NCBI GenBank assembly: GCA_022573285.1 | Contig: JACZUF010000009.1 | Span: 1-64,000 of the forward strand | Direction of reading: 5' to 3' | Source: Chloroflexota bacterium | Lineage (GTDB): Bacteria; Chloroflexota; Dehalococcoidia; Lucifugimonadales; UBA3495 | Length of the DNA stretch: 64,000 nt | Part shown: one piece after another, positions 9,201-18,231 of the stretch | Layout: each line of letters starts with the position of its first letter | Numbering within the stretch: position 1 is the stretch's first letter | Program-made: the position numbers and the translations under genes | Notes under the pieces: model-generated | What the model saw: only the letters and a program-made list of their open reading frames with translations | Database searches by the model: none | What the model was told of the DNA's origin: nothing

Positions 9201-9935
9201 TTGACCACCTTCGTCCTGGTCCACGGCGCGTCCCACGGATCATGGTGCTGGGATAAGGTTGTCCCGTTGTTGGAGGCCCAAGGCCACCGGGCAGTCGCAG
9301 TTGACCTGCCCGGCAACACCTACGGGGAATTCGACATACCCGCCGCCCAGGTCAACCTGGACACCTACGCCAACCACGTCTGTAAAGTGCTGGACCAACT
9401 GGACGAGCGGGTGGTCCTAGTCGGCCACAGCCTGGGCGGTCTCACCATTTCCCAGACCGCCGAGTACCGCCCCGAAAAGATCCGTACCCTGGTCTACCTG
9501 ACCGCCGTGCTGATCGGACGTGGAGAAGCCTTTATTCCAGTGGAGTCCAGGGACGCCGAATCAGTCCGCAAGGCCCCCCACCGGGAAGGGAGAAACACCG
9601 TATCCGATGACCTGAGCACCGTGCATTATCTTGAAGAGGGCCTTCGGGACCTGTTCTACAACGACTGCTCCGACGACGATTTCGCCTGGGCCAAGTCCAT
9701 GCTGGTGCCCCAGCCCGCCGCACCCTGCATTGACCTGATGCAGACCACCGATGAAAATTTTGGCCGGGTGCACCGGGTTTATATCGAATGCTTGAAAGAC
9801 CAAGCACTCTCACCAGAATTCCAGAAAGAGATGTACACCAAGTTGCCCTGTAATCAGGTCATATCCATGGACACCGGCCACTCCTCATTCCTGTCCGCTC
9901 CGGAGGACCTGGTCCGTCACCTAGTCTCGATCTGA
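9201..9935 (+). CDS. Alpha/beta hydrolase (esterase-like)
   Basis: The predicted 244-aa protein is an alpha/beta hydrolase: oxyanion region LVHGASHGSW, nucleophile elbow GHSLGG (Ser77) and C-terminal DTGHSSF (His227). It resembles the small EstC/hydroxynitrile-lyase-like esterases. A TTG at 9201 is preferred as start because AGGAGA ends 6 bases upstream and the conserved strand begins immediately; the longer frame from 9177 adds residues that fit nothing. The enzyme probably acts in the cytoplasm on a small ester; substrate unknown. It follows the LuxR-type regulator by 63 bases. Confidence 0.85.
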   Translation: MTTFVLVHGASHGSWCWDKVVPLLEAQGHRAVAVDLPGNTYGEFDIPAAQVNLDTYANHVCKVLDQLDERVVLVGHSLGGLTISQTAEYRPEKIRTLVYLTAVLIGRGEAFIPVESRDAESVRKAPHREGRNTVSDDLSTVHYLEEGLRDLFYNDCSDDDFAWAKSMLVPQPAAPCIDLMQTTDENFGRVHRVYIECLKDQALSPEFQKEMYTKLPCNQVISMDTGHSSFLSAPEDLVRHLVSI

Positions 9936-9949
9936 CCTGGGTATTTCGA

Positions 9950-10040
9950 GTGTCATCCTGACCCCGGCCGCAGTCGGGGGATCGGGGGAAGGGTCTCTTT
10001 ACCACACATCCTAGATACTTCGCTTCGTTCGGCATGACAG
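9950..10040. repeat. Intergenic inverted repeat (GTGTCATCCTGA ... GGCATGACA)
   Basis: The block opens with TGTCATCC and closes with GGCATGACA, giving inverted ends of a roughly 90-bp non-coding unit. It resembles short dispersed repeats found between genes in many environmental genomes. It lies between the hydrolase gene and the barrel-fold gene. No second full copy was recognised in this window. Confidence 0.4.
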
Positions 10041-10126
10041 TGTCCAGATAGCCAAATCCAATGGCCATGGTTATCATGGCACCACCGGACCGGGATAATA
10101 TTTGAACCGGAGAATCGGAGGCAACG

Positions 10127-10786
10127 ATGGCTAATAAGAAAGGCACCGGCCTGATGATCGTATGGGCCGACATCCCAGCCGACAAAGAAGAAGACTTTAA
10201 CAGGTGGTACAACGAGGAACACCTGAAGGAACTGCTTTCGGTCCCCGGCGTGCTCAACGCCGCCCGCTACGAGGCCACCAAGAGCGGCCCCAAGCACATG
10301 GCCGTTTACGAACTTGAGAACGCCGACGTGGTGAACACCGACGCCTTCAAGAACCGGCCCCGCACCGAGTGGGGACAGCGGGTATCCCCCAGCCTCATTG
10401 GAACCAAGTTTATCAATAACGTCTATGACATGATTCACCCATCCTCGCTGACCAGCGACATCGCCAACAGCGACATGGCCAATGCCCTCCAGATCGGCCG
10501 GATGGACGTTCCGGCCGCCAACGACGATGAGTGGAACAAATGGTACAGTGGAGTTTACGTGCCCAACTATGAAAAGGCGCCCGGATGTATCCGCGGCCGC
10601 CGCTGGCGGGCCGTCCGGGGAGCGCCCCAGTACGCCACGGTTTACGAGTTCGAGAACGAGAACGTTTCGGAGACTCCAGAGTGGCTGAAACAGCGGGAGA
10701 TCCATCCCGACAACGGCCGGATGCGGGACATCATGACCCACGCGGAAGGCTCGCCGGGGATCTGGAAGAAGACCTTCCAACTCTAG
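10127..10786 (+). CDS. Duplicated dimeric alpha/beta-barrel (EthD-like) protein of unknown function
   Basis: The 219-aa protein shows an internal duplication: both halves carry a D/E-W-N-R/K-W-Y element followed by a P-G-V/C-x-x-A/G-R-R/Y strand and a conserved AVYELEN/TVYEFEN strand (roughly residues 8-65 and 125-175). This is the pattern of ferredoxin-like dimeric alpha/beta barrels (EthD and related families), here likely forming the pseudo-dimer within one chain. GGAGGC lies 6 bases ahead of the ATG. Family members include small oxygenases, decarboxylases and isomerases, but no catalytic residue can be singled out. Confidence 0.7.
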   Translation: MANKKGTGLMIVWADIPADKEEDFNRWYNEEHLKELLSVPGVLNAARYEATKSGPKHMAVYELENADVVNTDAFKNRPRTEWGQRVSPSLIGTKFINNVYDMIHPSSLTSDIANSDMANALQIGRMDVPAANDDEWNKWYSGVYVPNYEKAPGCIRGRRWRAVRGAPQYATVYEFENENVSETPEWLKQREIHPDNGRMRDIMTHAEGSPGIWKKTFQL

Positions 10787-10856
10787 GCCGGTCATCCTTT
10801 CCGGCAGACGGACTTCAGGAAGGGTCCGCTCCCGTGCCCGGACCGCCCTATCAATA

Positions 10857-11849
10857 ATGCAGGCGCGGACTAACACTGTTATGGACGCTACCCAACACCC
10901 TGCCACCCCGGCTTCGGGACCCAACCACGGCCACCGCTCCGCCAGCCGGCGCAGTCTCGGCATCTCCCTGGCGCTGATCACGGGGTACATGGTGGTTGAG
11001 GTGATCGGCGGCCTGGTCTCTGGCAGCTTGGCTCTTCTGGCCGACGCCGGCCACATGCTGACCGACGCCGCCGCCATCGGCCTGGCGCTGCTGGCCATCT
11101 GGATCGCCGGCCGTCCCGCCTCCATCGAGCAGACCTTCGGCTATCACCGCACCGAGGTCCTGGCCGCAATGTTGAACGCCTTGAGCCTGTGGCTCATCGC
11201 CGCCTGGATCTTCTTTGAAGCCGCCCGCCGCTTTGGCGACTCGCCCGAGGTCGATGGCGCGTTGATGTTGGGGGTGGGCGCCGCCGGACTGCTGGTCAAC
11301 TTGACCGCCGCTTGGGTCCTGCACCGCTCGGCCGAAGAGAGCCTGAATGTGGAGGGTGCGTTCCGGCATGTGATCGCCGACCTCCTGGGCTCGGTGGCGG
11401 TGGTGGCTGCGGGGGTGTTGGTGCTGTCCTTCGGCTGGGACATCGCCGACCCGATCTTTGGAATAGTCATTGGGGTGTTGATCCTGGCCAGCTCCTTCCG
11501 CTTGCTCTGGAAGGTGGTCCATGTTCTGATGGAGGGGACGCCAGCGCACCTTGACCTGCACCAACTGTGCCAACGCCTGGAGGAATTGGAAGGCGTGACC
11601 GGGGTCCACGATATTCACGCCTGGTCCATCACCACCGGCTACGATGCCCTGAGCGCCCACGTTACGGCCGACTCCGCGGTGATGAACGACCCCAACCCGG
11701 TGTTGCAGCGGCTGCGGGACATCGCATCCAGCGAGTTTGGCATCGCCCACGTGACCATTCAGTTGGAAGATTCCATGGATGGTTGCGCGGAAGACCACCA
11801 TATCGAGCACCCGGTGGTATATACCTCCGGCCCCGCCCGCGGCAGCTGA
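10857..11849 (+). CDS. Cation diffusion facilitator family metal efflux transporter (CzcD/ZitB-like)
   Basis: This 330-aa inner-membrane protein exports divalent cations such as zinc or cobalt by proton antiport. It has the six-helix CDF core with both metal-site motifs, DAGHMLTD in the second helix and HVIADLLGS in the fifth, a His-rich N-terminus and a C-terminal cytoplasmic domain (about 215-310) with GVHDIHAW. There is no good ribosome site ahead of the ATG at 10857; a second in-frame ATG at 10881 is an equally plausible start. Confidence 0.92.
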   Translation: MQARTNTVMDATQHPATPASGPNHGHRSASRRSLGISLALITGYMVVEVIGGLVSGSLALLADAGHMLTDAAAIGLALLAIWIAGRPASIEQTFGYHRTEVLAAMLNALSLWLIAAWIFFEAARRFGDSPEVDGALMLGVGAAGLLVNLTAAWVLHRSAEESLNVEGAFRHVIADLLGSVAVVAAGVLVLSFGWDIADPIFGIVIGVLILASSFRLLWKVVHVLMEGTPAHLDLHQLCQRLEELEGVTGVHDIHAWSITTGYDALSAHVTADSAVMNDPNPVLQRLRDIASSEFGIAHVTIQLEDSMDGCAEDHHIEHPVVYTSGPARGS

Positions 11850-11936
11850 CCAGCCGCCATGCATGAGCAATCCTAATCCGGCCCCGCGCCCGTATAGTGG
11901 TGGGCGCCACCAGAGTTACACCCGAGTTACAAACCA

Positions 11937-12500
11937 ATGGCTAACATCAAACTCAGAATCACCGGCCTGTCGATTTTGATAGCCGTCATGCTTCTAACAG
12001 CGCCGCTGGCCTCCGCCCAAGAGGAAGACCCAAGGACGGTGACTGTCACCGCGGGTCCTCACCTGGTGAGGGTTGTGCCGGTGAACACCAATCTGGCTGC
12101 CGGGTTCATCCAGATGGCCCTGTACGTCACCAACGCCGCTACCGGCGAGGTGGTGTCCGATGCCAGGGTGGTGCTCATCGGCAAGAATGCTGATGAGGGC
12201 TACGAAGGATGGGGCATAGCCCTCAATTCGCCGGGCGAGCCCGAAAAGTACGACGTCCGTATGAACCTGGGCTCCACCGGTGATTGGTTGATGAGCGTAG
12301 ACGTGTCAAGTTCCCTGGGCCAGGGCGGCGGCGACGCAATGGTCTTTGTTGTCCCGGCCCTAAAACGCTACACCGCCGGCAGTCTGGTCTTCTTCGGTGT
12401 ATTCGCCTTGATGATGCTGGGGATCGCTTACCTCTTTTGGAGCACGCGGCGCAATAACCGCCGCCGCCGCGAGGCTGGCCAGGGCGAGGCCCAGGGCTGA
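11937..12500 (+). CDS. Secreted membrane-anchored protein (FixH/YtkA-like), probable oxidase assembly partner
   Basis: The 187-aa protein has a cleavable signal peptide ending near ASAQEE (about residue 28), an extracytoplasmic beta-rich domain (about 35-140), one transmembrane segment (about 146-168) and a basic cytoplasmic tail (RRNNRRRR). The layout resembles FixH/YtkA-type domains that accompany copper and cytochrome oxidase assembly factors. CtaG starts 20 bases downstream, supporting a role in oxidase maturation. No metal-binding motif is obvious, so the function is inference. Confidence 0.6.
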   Translation: MANIKLRITGLSILIAVMLLTAPLASAQEEDPRTVTVTAGPHLVRVVPVNTNLAAGFIQMALYVTNAATGEVVSDARVVLIGKNADEGYEGWGIALNSPGEPEKYDVRMNLGSTGDWLMSVDVSSSLGQGGGDAMVFVVPALKRYTAGSLVFFGVFALMMLGIAYLFWSTRRNNRRRREAGQGEAQG

Positions 12501-12520
12501 GCCCCAGGGCTGTTTCCATT

Positions 12521-13462
12521 ATGAAATTTGGCCGAAAGATGCTGCTGGTCCTGCTCGCTTTGGCTCTGCTCCAACTGTTATGGGCAGTGCCCGCCGTTCA
12601 CGCCCACGGAGGCATCGAAGCCGGCCAGAACCCCTTCACCGCCTGGAACTGGAACCCGCTGCCCACCTTGCTCCTGCTGGTGGCCGCATATCTGTACCTG
12701 AACGGCCTCAACAATTGGGAACGGCCCAGCCATCCCATCGGCGTCTGGCAGAAGATATCTTTCTTCACCGGCCTGTTCCTGATCTTCATCGCCCTGCAGT
12801 CGCCCCTGGACAACCTGGGCGAGCACATGCTGTCCTTCCACCAACTGCAGCACTTCCTGCTGCGGATGCTGGCGCCGCTGCTGGTGCTCCTTGGCGCGCC
12901 GTTGACGCCGGTGTTGCGCGGACTGCCGCCGTGGGTGTTGCAGGGGGTCGTCCGCCCCACGGTGCGTCACCCCCTGGCCCGGGCGGCCTACGATAAGCTG
13001 ACCAACCCGGTGATCACCGTCTCGCTATTCATGGGCGTACTTTACCTGTGGCAGTTCCCCGGCGGGTTCAACCTGGCACTGCGCAACGAGTTCGTCCACG
13101 CCCTGATGCACATCACCATGATGTCTTCCGGGTTCATTTTCTACTGGGCGGTCATCGACCCCAAGCCCCACCGGTCCCGGGTCCACTACGGCGTGCGGGT
13201 GCTCTACCTTGGGCTGATCGTCATTCCGAATACCCTCCTCGGGGCGGTCATAACCTTTTCCAAGGGCATCATCTACTCCGGCTACCAGGACGTGCACCGG
13301 CCCTTCGACATCTCGCTGCTGACCGACCAGCAACTGGGCGGCCTCTTGCTCTGGGTGCCGGGCGACATGATGAGCATCCTGGTGGCCGGCATCGTCATGA
13401 TCATGTGGTACGAGCGGGAAGAAGCCGCCAGCAACGCCAACCAACCCACCCGGAGTCCGTAG
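12521..13462 (+). CDS. ctaG: Cytochrome c oxidase assembly protein, CtaG (caa3-type) family
   Basis: The 313-aa polytopic membrane protein matches the caa3_CtaG family: a signal-like first helix, NPLPTLLLLVAAYLYLNG, then LSFHQLQHFLLRMLAPLL, with conserved histidines in helices (HxxQHFLL, HALMHITMMSSG) and six to seven membrane segments. CtaG proteins help insert copper into cytochrome c oxidase. It follows the FixH-like gene closely. No oxidase subunit gene is present in the window. Confidence 0.88.
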   Translation: MKFGRKMLLVLLALALLQLLWAVPAVHAHGGIEAGQNPFTAWNWNPLPTLLLLVAAYLYLNGLNNWERPSHPIGVWQKISFFTGLFLIFIALQSPLDNLGEHMLSFHQLQHFLLRMLAPLLVLLGAPLTPVLRGLPPWVLQGVVRPTVRHPLARAAYDKLTNPVITVSLFMGVLYLWQFPGGFNLALRNEFVHALMHITMMSSGFIFYWAVIDPKPHRSRVHYGVRVLYLGLIVIPNTLLGAVITFSKGIIYSGYQDVHRPFDISLLTDQQLGGLLLWVPGDMMSILVAGIVMIMWYEREEAASNANQPTRSP

Positions 13463-13530
13463 GGGCACGGCATTGCCGTGCCCCCACCAAACGGCGGGAA
13501 CCCCTTCCCCCTCGCCAGGGGGAAGGTTGG
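13461..13530. repeat. GTAGGGGC hairpin followed by a second palindrome
   Basis: GGGGCACGGCA/TTGCCGTGCCCC forms a near-perfect hairpin directly after the ctaG stop, followed by CCTTCCCCCT/AGGGGGAAGG (about 13503-13528). The first belongs to the same GTAGGGGC family as the copies at 284, 25435, 27440 and 46465. It might act as a transcript-end structure for ctaG, but no U-run follows. Confidence 0.5.
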
Positions 13531-13610
13531 GATGGACCGCCCCAGCCCTTGACCCCCCATTGCGCCTTCCCTAGGATGTACCTGACCCTACTCTCCGGCG
13601 GAGGCGTGAA

Positions 13611-14717
13611 TTGACCAACGGAAACGAGAATGGCGAGACCCGGTTCAGCTGGTTCATCCCCATCGACGGCGACGGCGCACGGGCCGGCACCCTCAGGGCC
13701 GAGCGTCCCCCCGATTTCGATTACCTGCGCCAGGTGGTCCAGACCGCCGAGGACCTCGGCTTCTACTCCCTGTTGATCCCCACCCGGTTCGCCAACGGCC
13801 TCTTCGCCGAAGACGCCCCGCTGGCCGAGACCTGGACCACGGCCACCGCCCTGGCGGCGGTGACCGAACGCATCCGCTTTCTCATCGCCGTGAGGCCGGG
13901 CTTCATCGCCCTGGGGCTGTTCGCCCAGATGGCGGCCGCTCTGCACCAGATATCCAAGGGCCGCATCGACATCAACATCGTCCCCGGAGGCATCCAGAAC
14001 GACTTTGAACGGGTCGGCGAGGTCAGCGACCACAGCACCCGTTACGAACGCGCCGAGGAGTTCATCGCGGCCTGCCGCAAGCTGTGGACCGAGCCCGGCC
14101 CGGTGGAGTTCCAGGGCGACCACTACAAGCTGAAAGACGCCTATTGTTCCCCAATGCCGGAGGGCCAGCCGCCCCGGTTCTACCTGGGCGGGGCGTCACC
14201 CAGCGCCAATGCCCTCTCAGGGCGCCAAGCCGACGTCCACCTGAACTGGATCGAGCCCCTGGCGGACTCCAAAGCCCGCTTCGACGCCGTGAGGGAGGAG
14301 TTCAAGAAGGCCGGCCGCAGTCCCGAACTGGGCATACGCACCCATTTGGTGGTGCGGGACCGTGAGGACGACGCCTGGAAGGCCGCCAACGAACTGATCG
14401 ACCACGCCGACCCGGCGGTCAAAGCCCAGCGGCGGGCGGCCATCGTCGGCACCCCCATGGTCGGCCAGCAGGCCCAGGCGCAACAGGCCCCCAACCACAT
14501 CGTCGCGCCGCATTTGTGGAACGGTCTCTCCGAAGTCCGGGTGAACTGCGGCACCGCCATCGTCGGCACCCCGGAACAGGTCACCGACGTGCTCTTGGAC
14601 TACTGGAAACTGGGCGTGGACGAGTTCATCCTCTCCGGCTTCCCCCACGTGGAAGAATGCCAACGCGTCGCCACCGACGTGCTGCCGCTGCTGCGGCAGA
14701 AGATGGCGGCGGGGTAA
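13611..14717 (+). CDS. LLM-class flavin-dependent monooxygenase (SsuD-like)
   Basis: The 368-aa protein is a bacterial luciferase-like TIM barrel close to alkanesulfonate monooxygenase SsuD, which uses FMNH2 and O2 to release sulfite from organosulfonates. Supporting motifs are the N-terminal FSWFIPIDGDG, AAALHQISKGRIDINIV and the substrate loop STRYERAEEF. The start is TTG at 13611 with GGAGGC 6 bases upstream. No flavin reductase or sulfonate transporter lies next to it, so it may oxidise another recalcitrant compound, as suggested for expanded paralogues in the SAR202 group. Confidence 0.88.
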   Translation: MTNGNENGETRFSWFIPIDGDGARAGTLRAERPPDFDYLRQVVQTAEDLGFYSLLIPTRFANGLFAEDAPLAETWTTATALAAVTERIRFLIAVRPGFIALGLFAQMAAALHQISKGRIDINIVPGGIQNDFERVGEVSDHSTRYERAEEFIAACRKLWTEPGPVEFQGDHYKLKDAYCSPMPEGQPPRFYLGGASPSANALSGRQADVHLNWIEPLADSKARFDAVREEFKKAGRSPELGIRTHLVVRDREDDAWKAANELIDHADPAVKAQRRAAIVGTPMVGQQAQAQQAPNHIVAPHLWNGLSEVRVNCGTAIVGTPEQVTDVLLDYWKLGVDEFILSGFPHVEECQRVATDVLPLLRQKMAAG

Positions 14718-14840
14718 ATCCCCCCAACCCCCCTTATCCCGATACAGATCGGGAGGGGGCGATTTCCACCTTTGACAGGCATTCTCCGAATCAACCAACG
14801 TTCCCCCCTTTGTAAAGGGGGCTAGGGGGATTTTCCGGCA
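14718..14840. repeat. Intergenic inverted repeat (AAATCCCCC ... GGGGGATTTT)
   Basis: The region between the convergent monooxygenase and amidase genes opens with AAATCCCCC and closes with GGGGGATTTT, and contains the inner palindromes TCCCGATACAGATCGGGA (about 14739) and CCCCTTTGTAAAGGGG (about 14805). It is a non-coding, MITE-like dispersed repeat; it may also end both transcripts through its hairpins. Confidence 0.55.
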
Positions 14841-14866
14841 CTAGCCGAGAGAAGTTCGATTTCCCC

Positions 14867-16282
14867 CTAAGAAACCCCCGGCCTCTTCCCGCTCCAGGGC
14901 TGGGCCTGCTCGAAGGCCGCCGACGCTTGCAGCACCTTTGCCTCTGAGCCCCTGGGCCCGATGATGTGCAGGCCGATGGGCATGCCGTCTTCCGAGTAGC
15001 CGCAGGGGACGCTGGCGGCGGTCTGGCCGCTCATGTTGATGGGGTAGGTGAAGGGCAGGAACCCCCAGAACGGCTCAACCTCTCTGCCTCCGATCACGCT
15101 GGGCCGTTGTTCTATCGGAAAGGCCGGCACCGCCATGGTCGGCGAGAGCAGCAGGTCGAAGTCGTCGAAGAATTCCTCCAACCGCCGGCCAAGCCGGTCG
15201 ACCTCGTAGATGGCCCGGGACATGTCTGCACCGGTCACCTCCTGGCCGTGCTCAAGGGCCCTCAGGCCATAATCTGAAAAGTCGTTCCGGTGCTCCTCCA
15301 TCAGGTGGCCGTAGGAGGTGTAGGCCGCCGTGGCGAACACGTCAAAGAACGCCTGGAACGGGTCCTCCAGAGTCAAGTTGGCATCTTCCACCGTGGCCCC
15401 CATACCGGCGAACAGCTTGGCCGCCCGCTCCGTCACCTGGACGACACCGGGGTCCACCGCGGCGTAGCCGAAGTCACTGCTCCAGGCCAGCCGCATCCCC
15501 TTAACCCCGCCGCCCAGGCCCGCGCTAAAGTCCGGCGCCGGTTGGCGGATGGATGTGACGTCCCGGGAGTCGGGCCCAGCCACCACCTGCAACAACAGGG
15601 CCGAATCGGCCACCGTCCGGGTGAGAGGCCCAGACTGGGAGAAATGGTTGGCCGAGGGCCGGCCGTAACCGCCGTAGCGGGGCACCCGGCCCTGAGTGGG
15701 CTTAATGCCGAAGACGCCGCTGAAACTGGCGGGGATGCGGATGGAGCCGCCGCCGTCGCTGCCCATGGACAGGGTGCAAAGACCCGCCGCCAGGGCCGCC
15801 GCCGCGCCGCCGCTGGAGCCGCCGGGGGTGCGTTCGGTGTTCCAGGGATTGCGGCAGGGCTCGCCCAGCATGTTCTCGGTGGTGCCCGACTGGCCGAACT
15901 CAGGGGTGTTGGTCTTGCCCAGGATGATCGCCCCGGACGCTTTCACCCGCTCAACCACGATGGAGTCCAAGTCGGGAACCCGGTCCCGGAACAAGGCCGA
16001 CCCCATGGTGGTGGTCACTCCCTTGGTCATCTCCAGGTCCTTGATGGAGATGGGCACCCCGTGCAGCGGCCCAATTTCCGACCCGCGCCGCACCGCTTCA
16101 TCGGCGGCCCTGGCGTCAGTTAAAGCCTGGTCCCGGCACAGGGTCAGATAGGAGTTCAACTGGGAGTCTAGGTGGTCGATGCGTTGGAAGAAGTTCTCGG
16201 TTGCCTCCAACGAGGAGACTTTCTTTTGGCGTATCGCTTGGGCCAGTTCCACGGCGGACATGAAAGCCAGTTCGGCGCTCAT
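14867..16282 (-). CDS. Amidase (amidase-signature family)
   Basis: The predicted 471-aa enzyme hydrolyses a carboxamide using the Ser-cisSer-Lys triad of the amidase-signature family. Visible are the Lys of SIKDLEM, the Gly/Ser signature TPGGSSGGAAAALAAGL and GSDGGGSIRIPAS with the nucleophile Ser, followed by GIKPTQGRVP. The ATG at 16282 is chosen because GGGAGG lies 6 bases upstream and MSAELAFM fits the usual N-terminus; a longer frame to 16342 looks spurious. It could be a general amidase or relate to GatA; no GatB/GatC genes adjoin, which favours a catabolic amidase. Confidence 0.9.
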   Translation of the reverse strand: MSAELAFMSAVELAQAIRQKKVSSLEATENFFQRIDHLDSQLNSYLTLCRDQALTDARAADEAVRRGSEIGPLHGVPISIKDLEMTKGVTTTMGSALFRDRVPDLDSIVVERVKASGAIILGKTNTPEFGQSGTTENMLGEPCRNPWNTERTPGGSSGGAAAALAAGLCTLSMGSDGGGSIRIPASFSGVFGIKPTQGRVPRYGGYGRPSANHFSQSGPLTRTVADSALLLQVVAGPDSRDVTSIRQPAPDFSAGLGGGVKGMRLAWSSDFGYAAVDPGVVQVTERAAKLFAGMGATVEDANLTLEDPFQAFFDVFATAAYTSYGHLMEEHRNDFSDYGLRALEHGQEVTGADMSRAIYEVDRLGRRLEEFFDDFDLLLSPTMAVPAFPIEQRPSVIGGREVEPFWGFLPFTYPINMSGQTAASVPCGYSEDGMPIGLHIIGPRGSEAKVLQASAAFEQAQPWSGKRPGVS

Positions 16283-16467
16283 CCCAGTCCTCCCAGTGCT
16301 ATAATCGGGCCTGCTTATTGACCGGTCCGGTGAATGGCGCAATTATAGCGGCGGGGACGCCTGCGCACCACTTGCCTGCCCCACTTGTTGATACCCGCCC
16401 GGCCACAAATTAATACTCCCGAACCTTGCGTCCCGTATCCCCGTATCCCGTACAAAGGAGACAGCCC

Positions 16468-17478
16468 TTGGCCCTGGTGGGAATAATCGCCAACCCCGCC
16501 GCCAGCAAAGATATCCGGCGGCTGGTCGCCCAGGGCCGGGTGGTGCCCGACTGGGAGAAGGTGAACACCATCCGCCGGGTGTTGCTGGGACTCCAATCGG
16601 TGGGGGTCAAAAGTGTGCTGGGCATGCCGGATAGCTCCAACCTGGTGCGGCGGGCTTCCGAAGACCCCAACCTCTCCATCGACCTGGAGTTCCTGGACAT
16701 GCCGTCCCTAAATTCCGAAGGCGACACGGTGCGGGCGGCGGCGTCCATGGCGGAGCGGGGTGTCGATTGCCTGGTGACCCTGGGCGGCGACGGCACCAAC
16801 CGGGCGGCGGCCGTTGGCTGCCGGACCATCCCCATGGTGGCGATCTCCACCGGCACCAACAACGTGTTCCCCGCCATGGTGGAGGGCACCCTGGCCGGCC
16901 TGGCGGCGGGACTGGTGGCCCAGGGCAGGTTGGAGCTTTCTGAAGTCGCCGTGCCCAGCAAGATCATGAACGTCTACGTGGACGGTGAACTGCGGGACAT
17001 CGCCCTAGTCGACGTGGCCCTTTCCAAGGAACGGTTCGTCGCCACCAAGGCCATCTGGGACATCGACACCATCTTCGAGGTCTTTCTCACCAGGGCGGAG
17101 CCGGCGTCCATCGGGTTATCGTCCATCGGCGCGCGGCTGCAACCGGTCTCTTTGGCCGACGAGGGCGGCCTGCGGTACAGCATCGCTGGACCCGGGGAAA
17201 AGGCGTCCGGAAGCAGCACGGTTATCGCACCCATCGCTCCAGGCATAATCCCGGCGGTGGTCATCTCCTCATGGCAACGGATGGCGGAGGGCGAGAGATT
17301 GGTCATCGAGAAGCGGGACTGCACCGTGGCGCTGGACGGCGAACGGGCTTTTTCGGTCAACCGCTCCCAGCAGTTGGAGACGGAGGTCCGCCGGGAGGGC
17401 CCACTGGTCATCGACGTGAACCTAGCCCTGACGATCGCCGCCAGCCAGGGGTTGTTCAACCTGGCGCAGGGAAACTAA
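16468..17478 (+). CDS. ATP-NAD kinase-like (AcoX-type) protein
   Basis: The 336-aa protein has the NAD kinase fold with NPAAS near the N-terminus and the GGDGTNR nucleotide-binding motif (about residue 110), followed by STGTNNVFP. This wording is typical of the AcoX-like branch found in acetoin operons rather than of housekeeping NAD kinase. TTG at 16468 is preferred as start, with AAAGGAG 8 bases upstream, over the longer frame from 16426. No acetoin dehydrogenase genes are nearby. A TauE-like permease follows almost directly. Confidence 0.8.
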   Translation: MALVGIIANPAASKDIRRLVAQGRVVPDWEKVNTIRRVLLGLQSVGVKSVLGMPDSSNLVRRASEDPNLSIDLEFLDMPSLNSEGDTVRAAASMAERGVDCLVTLGGDGTNRAAAVGCRTIPMVAISTGTNNVFPAMVEGTLAGLAAGLVAQGRLELSEVAVPSKIMNVYVDGELRDIALVDVALSKERFVATKAIWDIDTIFEVFLTRAEPASIGLSSIGARLQPVSLADEGGLRYSIAGPGEKASGSSTVIAPIAPGIIPAVVISSWQRMAEGERLVIEKRDCTVALDGERAFSVNRSQQLETEVRREGPLVIDVNLALTIAASQGLFNLAQGN

Positions 17479-17486
17479 GCCCAGCT

Positions 17487-18227
17487 TTGGTAACCGGCCT
17501 CGAACTTTTCTTCAGCATCATCATTGTCACCGCCGCCGCCACCGTCATCGGCACCGTTGGCTTCGGCTTCGGGCTGGTCGCGGTGCCGGTGCTCCTGCTG
17601 TATCTGGAGCCCCAACAGGCAGTGGTGGTCTCGAACAGCCTCATCGGCATCATGATGGCCATGGTCTTGGTACGGACTTGGCGTCACTTGAAACTACGCG
17701 CCGGTATCGGTCTGGTCCTCGGCGGGATGGCCGCCACACCCGTCGGCGTCCTGGCGCTGAACTCGGCCAGTCCCAGCGCCCTGCGGATAACCATCGCAAT
17801 TGTGATCATCTCCCTGGGCCTGTTCAGCCTATCCAGCGTCCAACTGCCCTTCGCCCAGCGCCGGCCGGCCGGTCCGATATTTGGATTTCTGACCTCATTG
17901 GCAGTGACCACCATCGGGATCGGCGGCCCCCTGGGAGCCATCTACGCCATCGCCCAACGGTGGAGGGCGGAGACGGTGCGGGCGGTGTTGGCGCTGTTCT
18001 TTTTGACGTCGGACATAGTAGCCTTCGCCCTCTACGCCGCCACGGGACTGGTGGGCCGGGACACCCTGGCCAACATCGGGGTCATGGTCCCGGGGCTGCT
18101 CTTTGGTTTCGGCCTGACCGCGATGCTGGTGAACCGGATCAACGAGCGCATCTTCCGCCATGCGGTAATCGCGGTGATCGTGGTTGCCGGGAGCGTGATG
18201 CTGATCCGGGAGTTCACCGGGATCTGA
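17487..18227 (+). CDS. Sulfite exporter TauE/SafE family membrane protein
   Basis: About 246 aa with seven to eight transmembrane segments and two homologous halves (TVGFGFGLVAVPVLLLYL and TTIGIGGPLGAIYAIAQR), as in TauE/SafE anion exporters. The reading frame stays open far into the upstream gene, but the first membrane helix begins directly after TTG 17487, which is taken as the start; the ribosome site is weak. The family exports sulfite, sulfoacetate or other organic anions. An SsuD-like enzyme 3 kb upstream would produce sulfite, so a functional link is possible but unproven. Confidence 0.8.
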   Translation: MVTGLELFFSIIIVTAAATVIGTVGFGFGLVAVPVLLLYLEPQQAVVVSNSLIGIMMAMVLVRTWRHLKLRAGIGLVLGGMAATPVGVLALNSASPSALRITIAIVIISLGLFSLSSVQLPFAQRRPAGPIFGFLTSLAVTTIGIGGPLGAIYAIAQRWRAETVRAVLALFFLTSDIVAFALYAATGLVGRDTLANIGVMVPGLLFGFGLTAMLVNRINERIFRHAVIAVIVVAGSVMLIREFTGI

Positions 18228-18231
18228 GCCA

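Noticed and set aside
9953-11125. 390-codon open frame on the minus strand
   Set aside because: It runs antisense across the barrel-fold gene and into the CDF gene, both of which have recognisable + strand products.
17271-17486. N-terminal extension of the TauE-like frame into the upstream gene
   Set aside because: It overlaps the AcoX-like gene in another frame and lacks membrane-protein character; the first helix begins after 17487.
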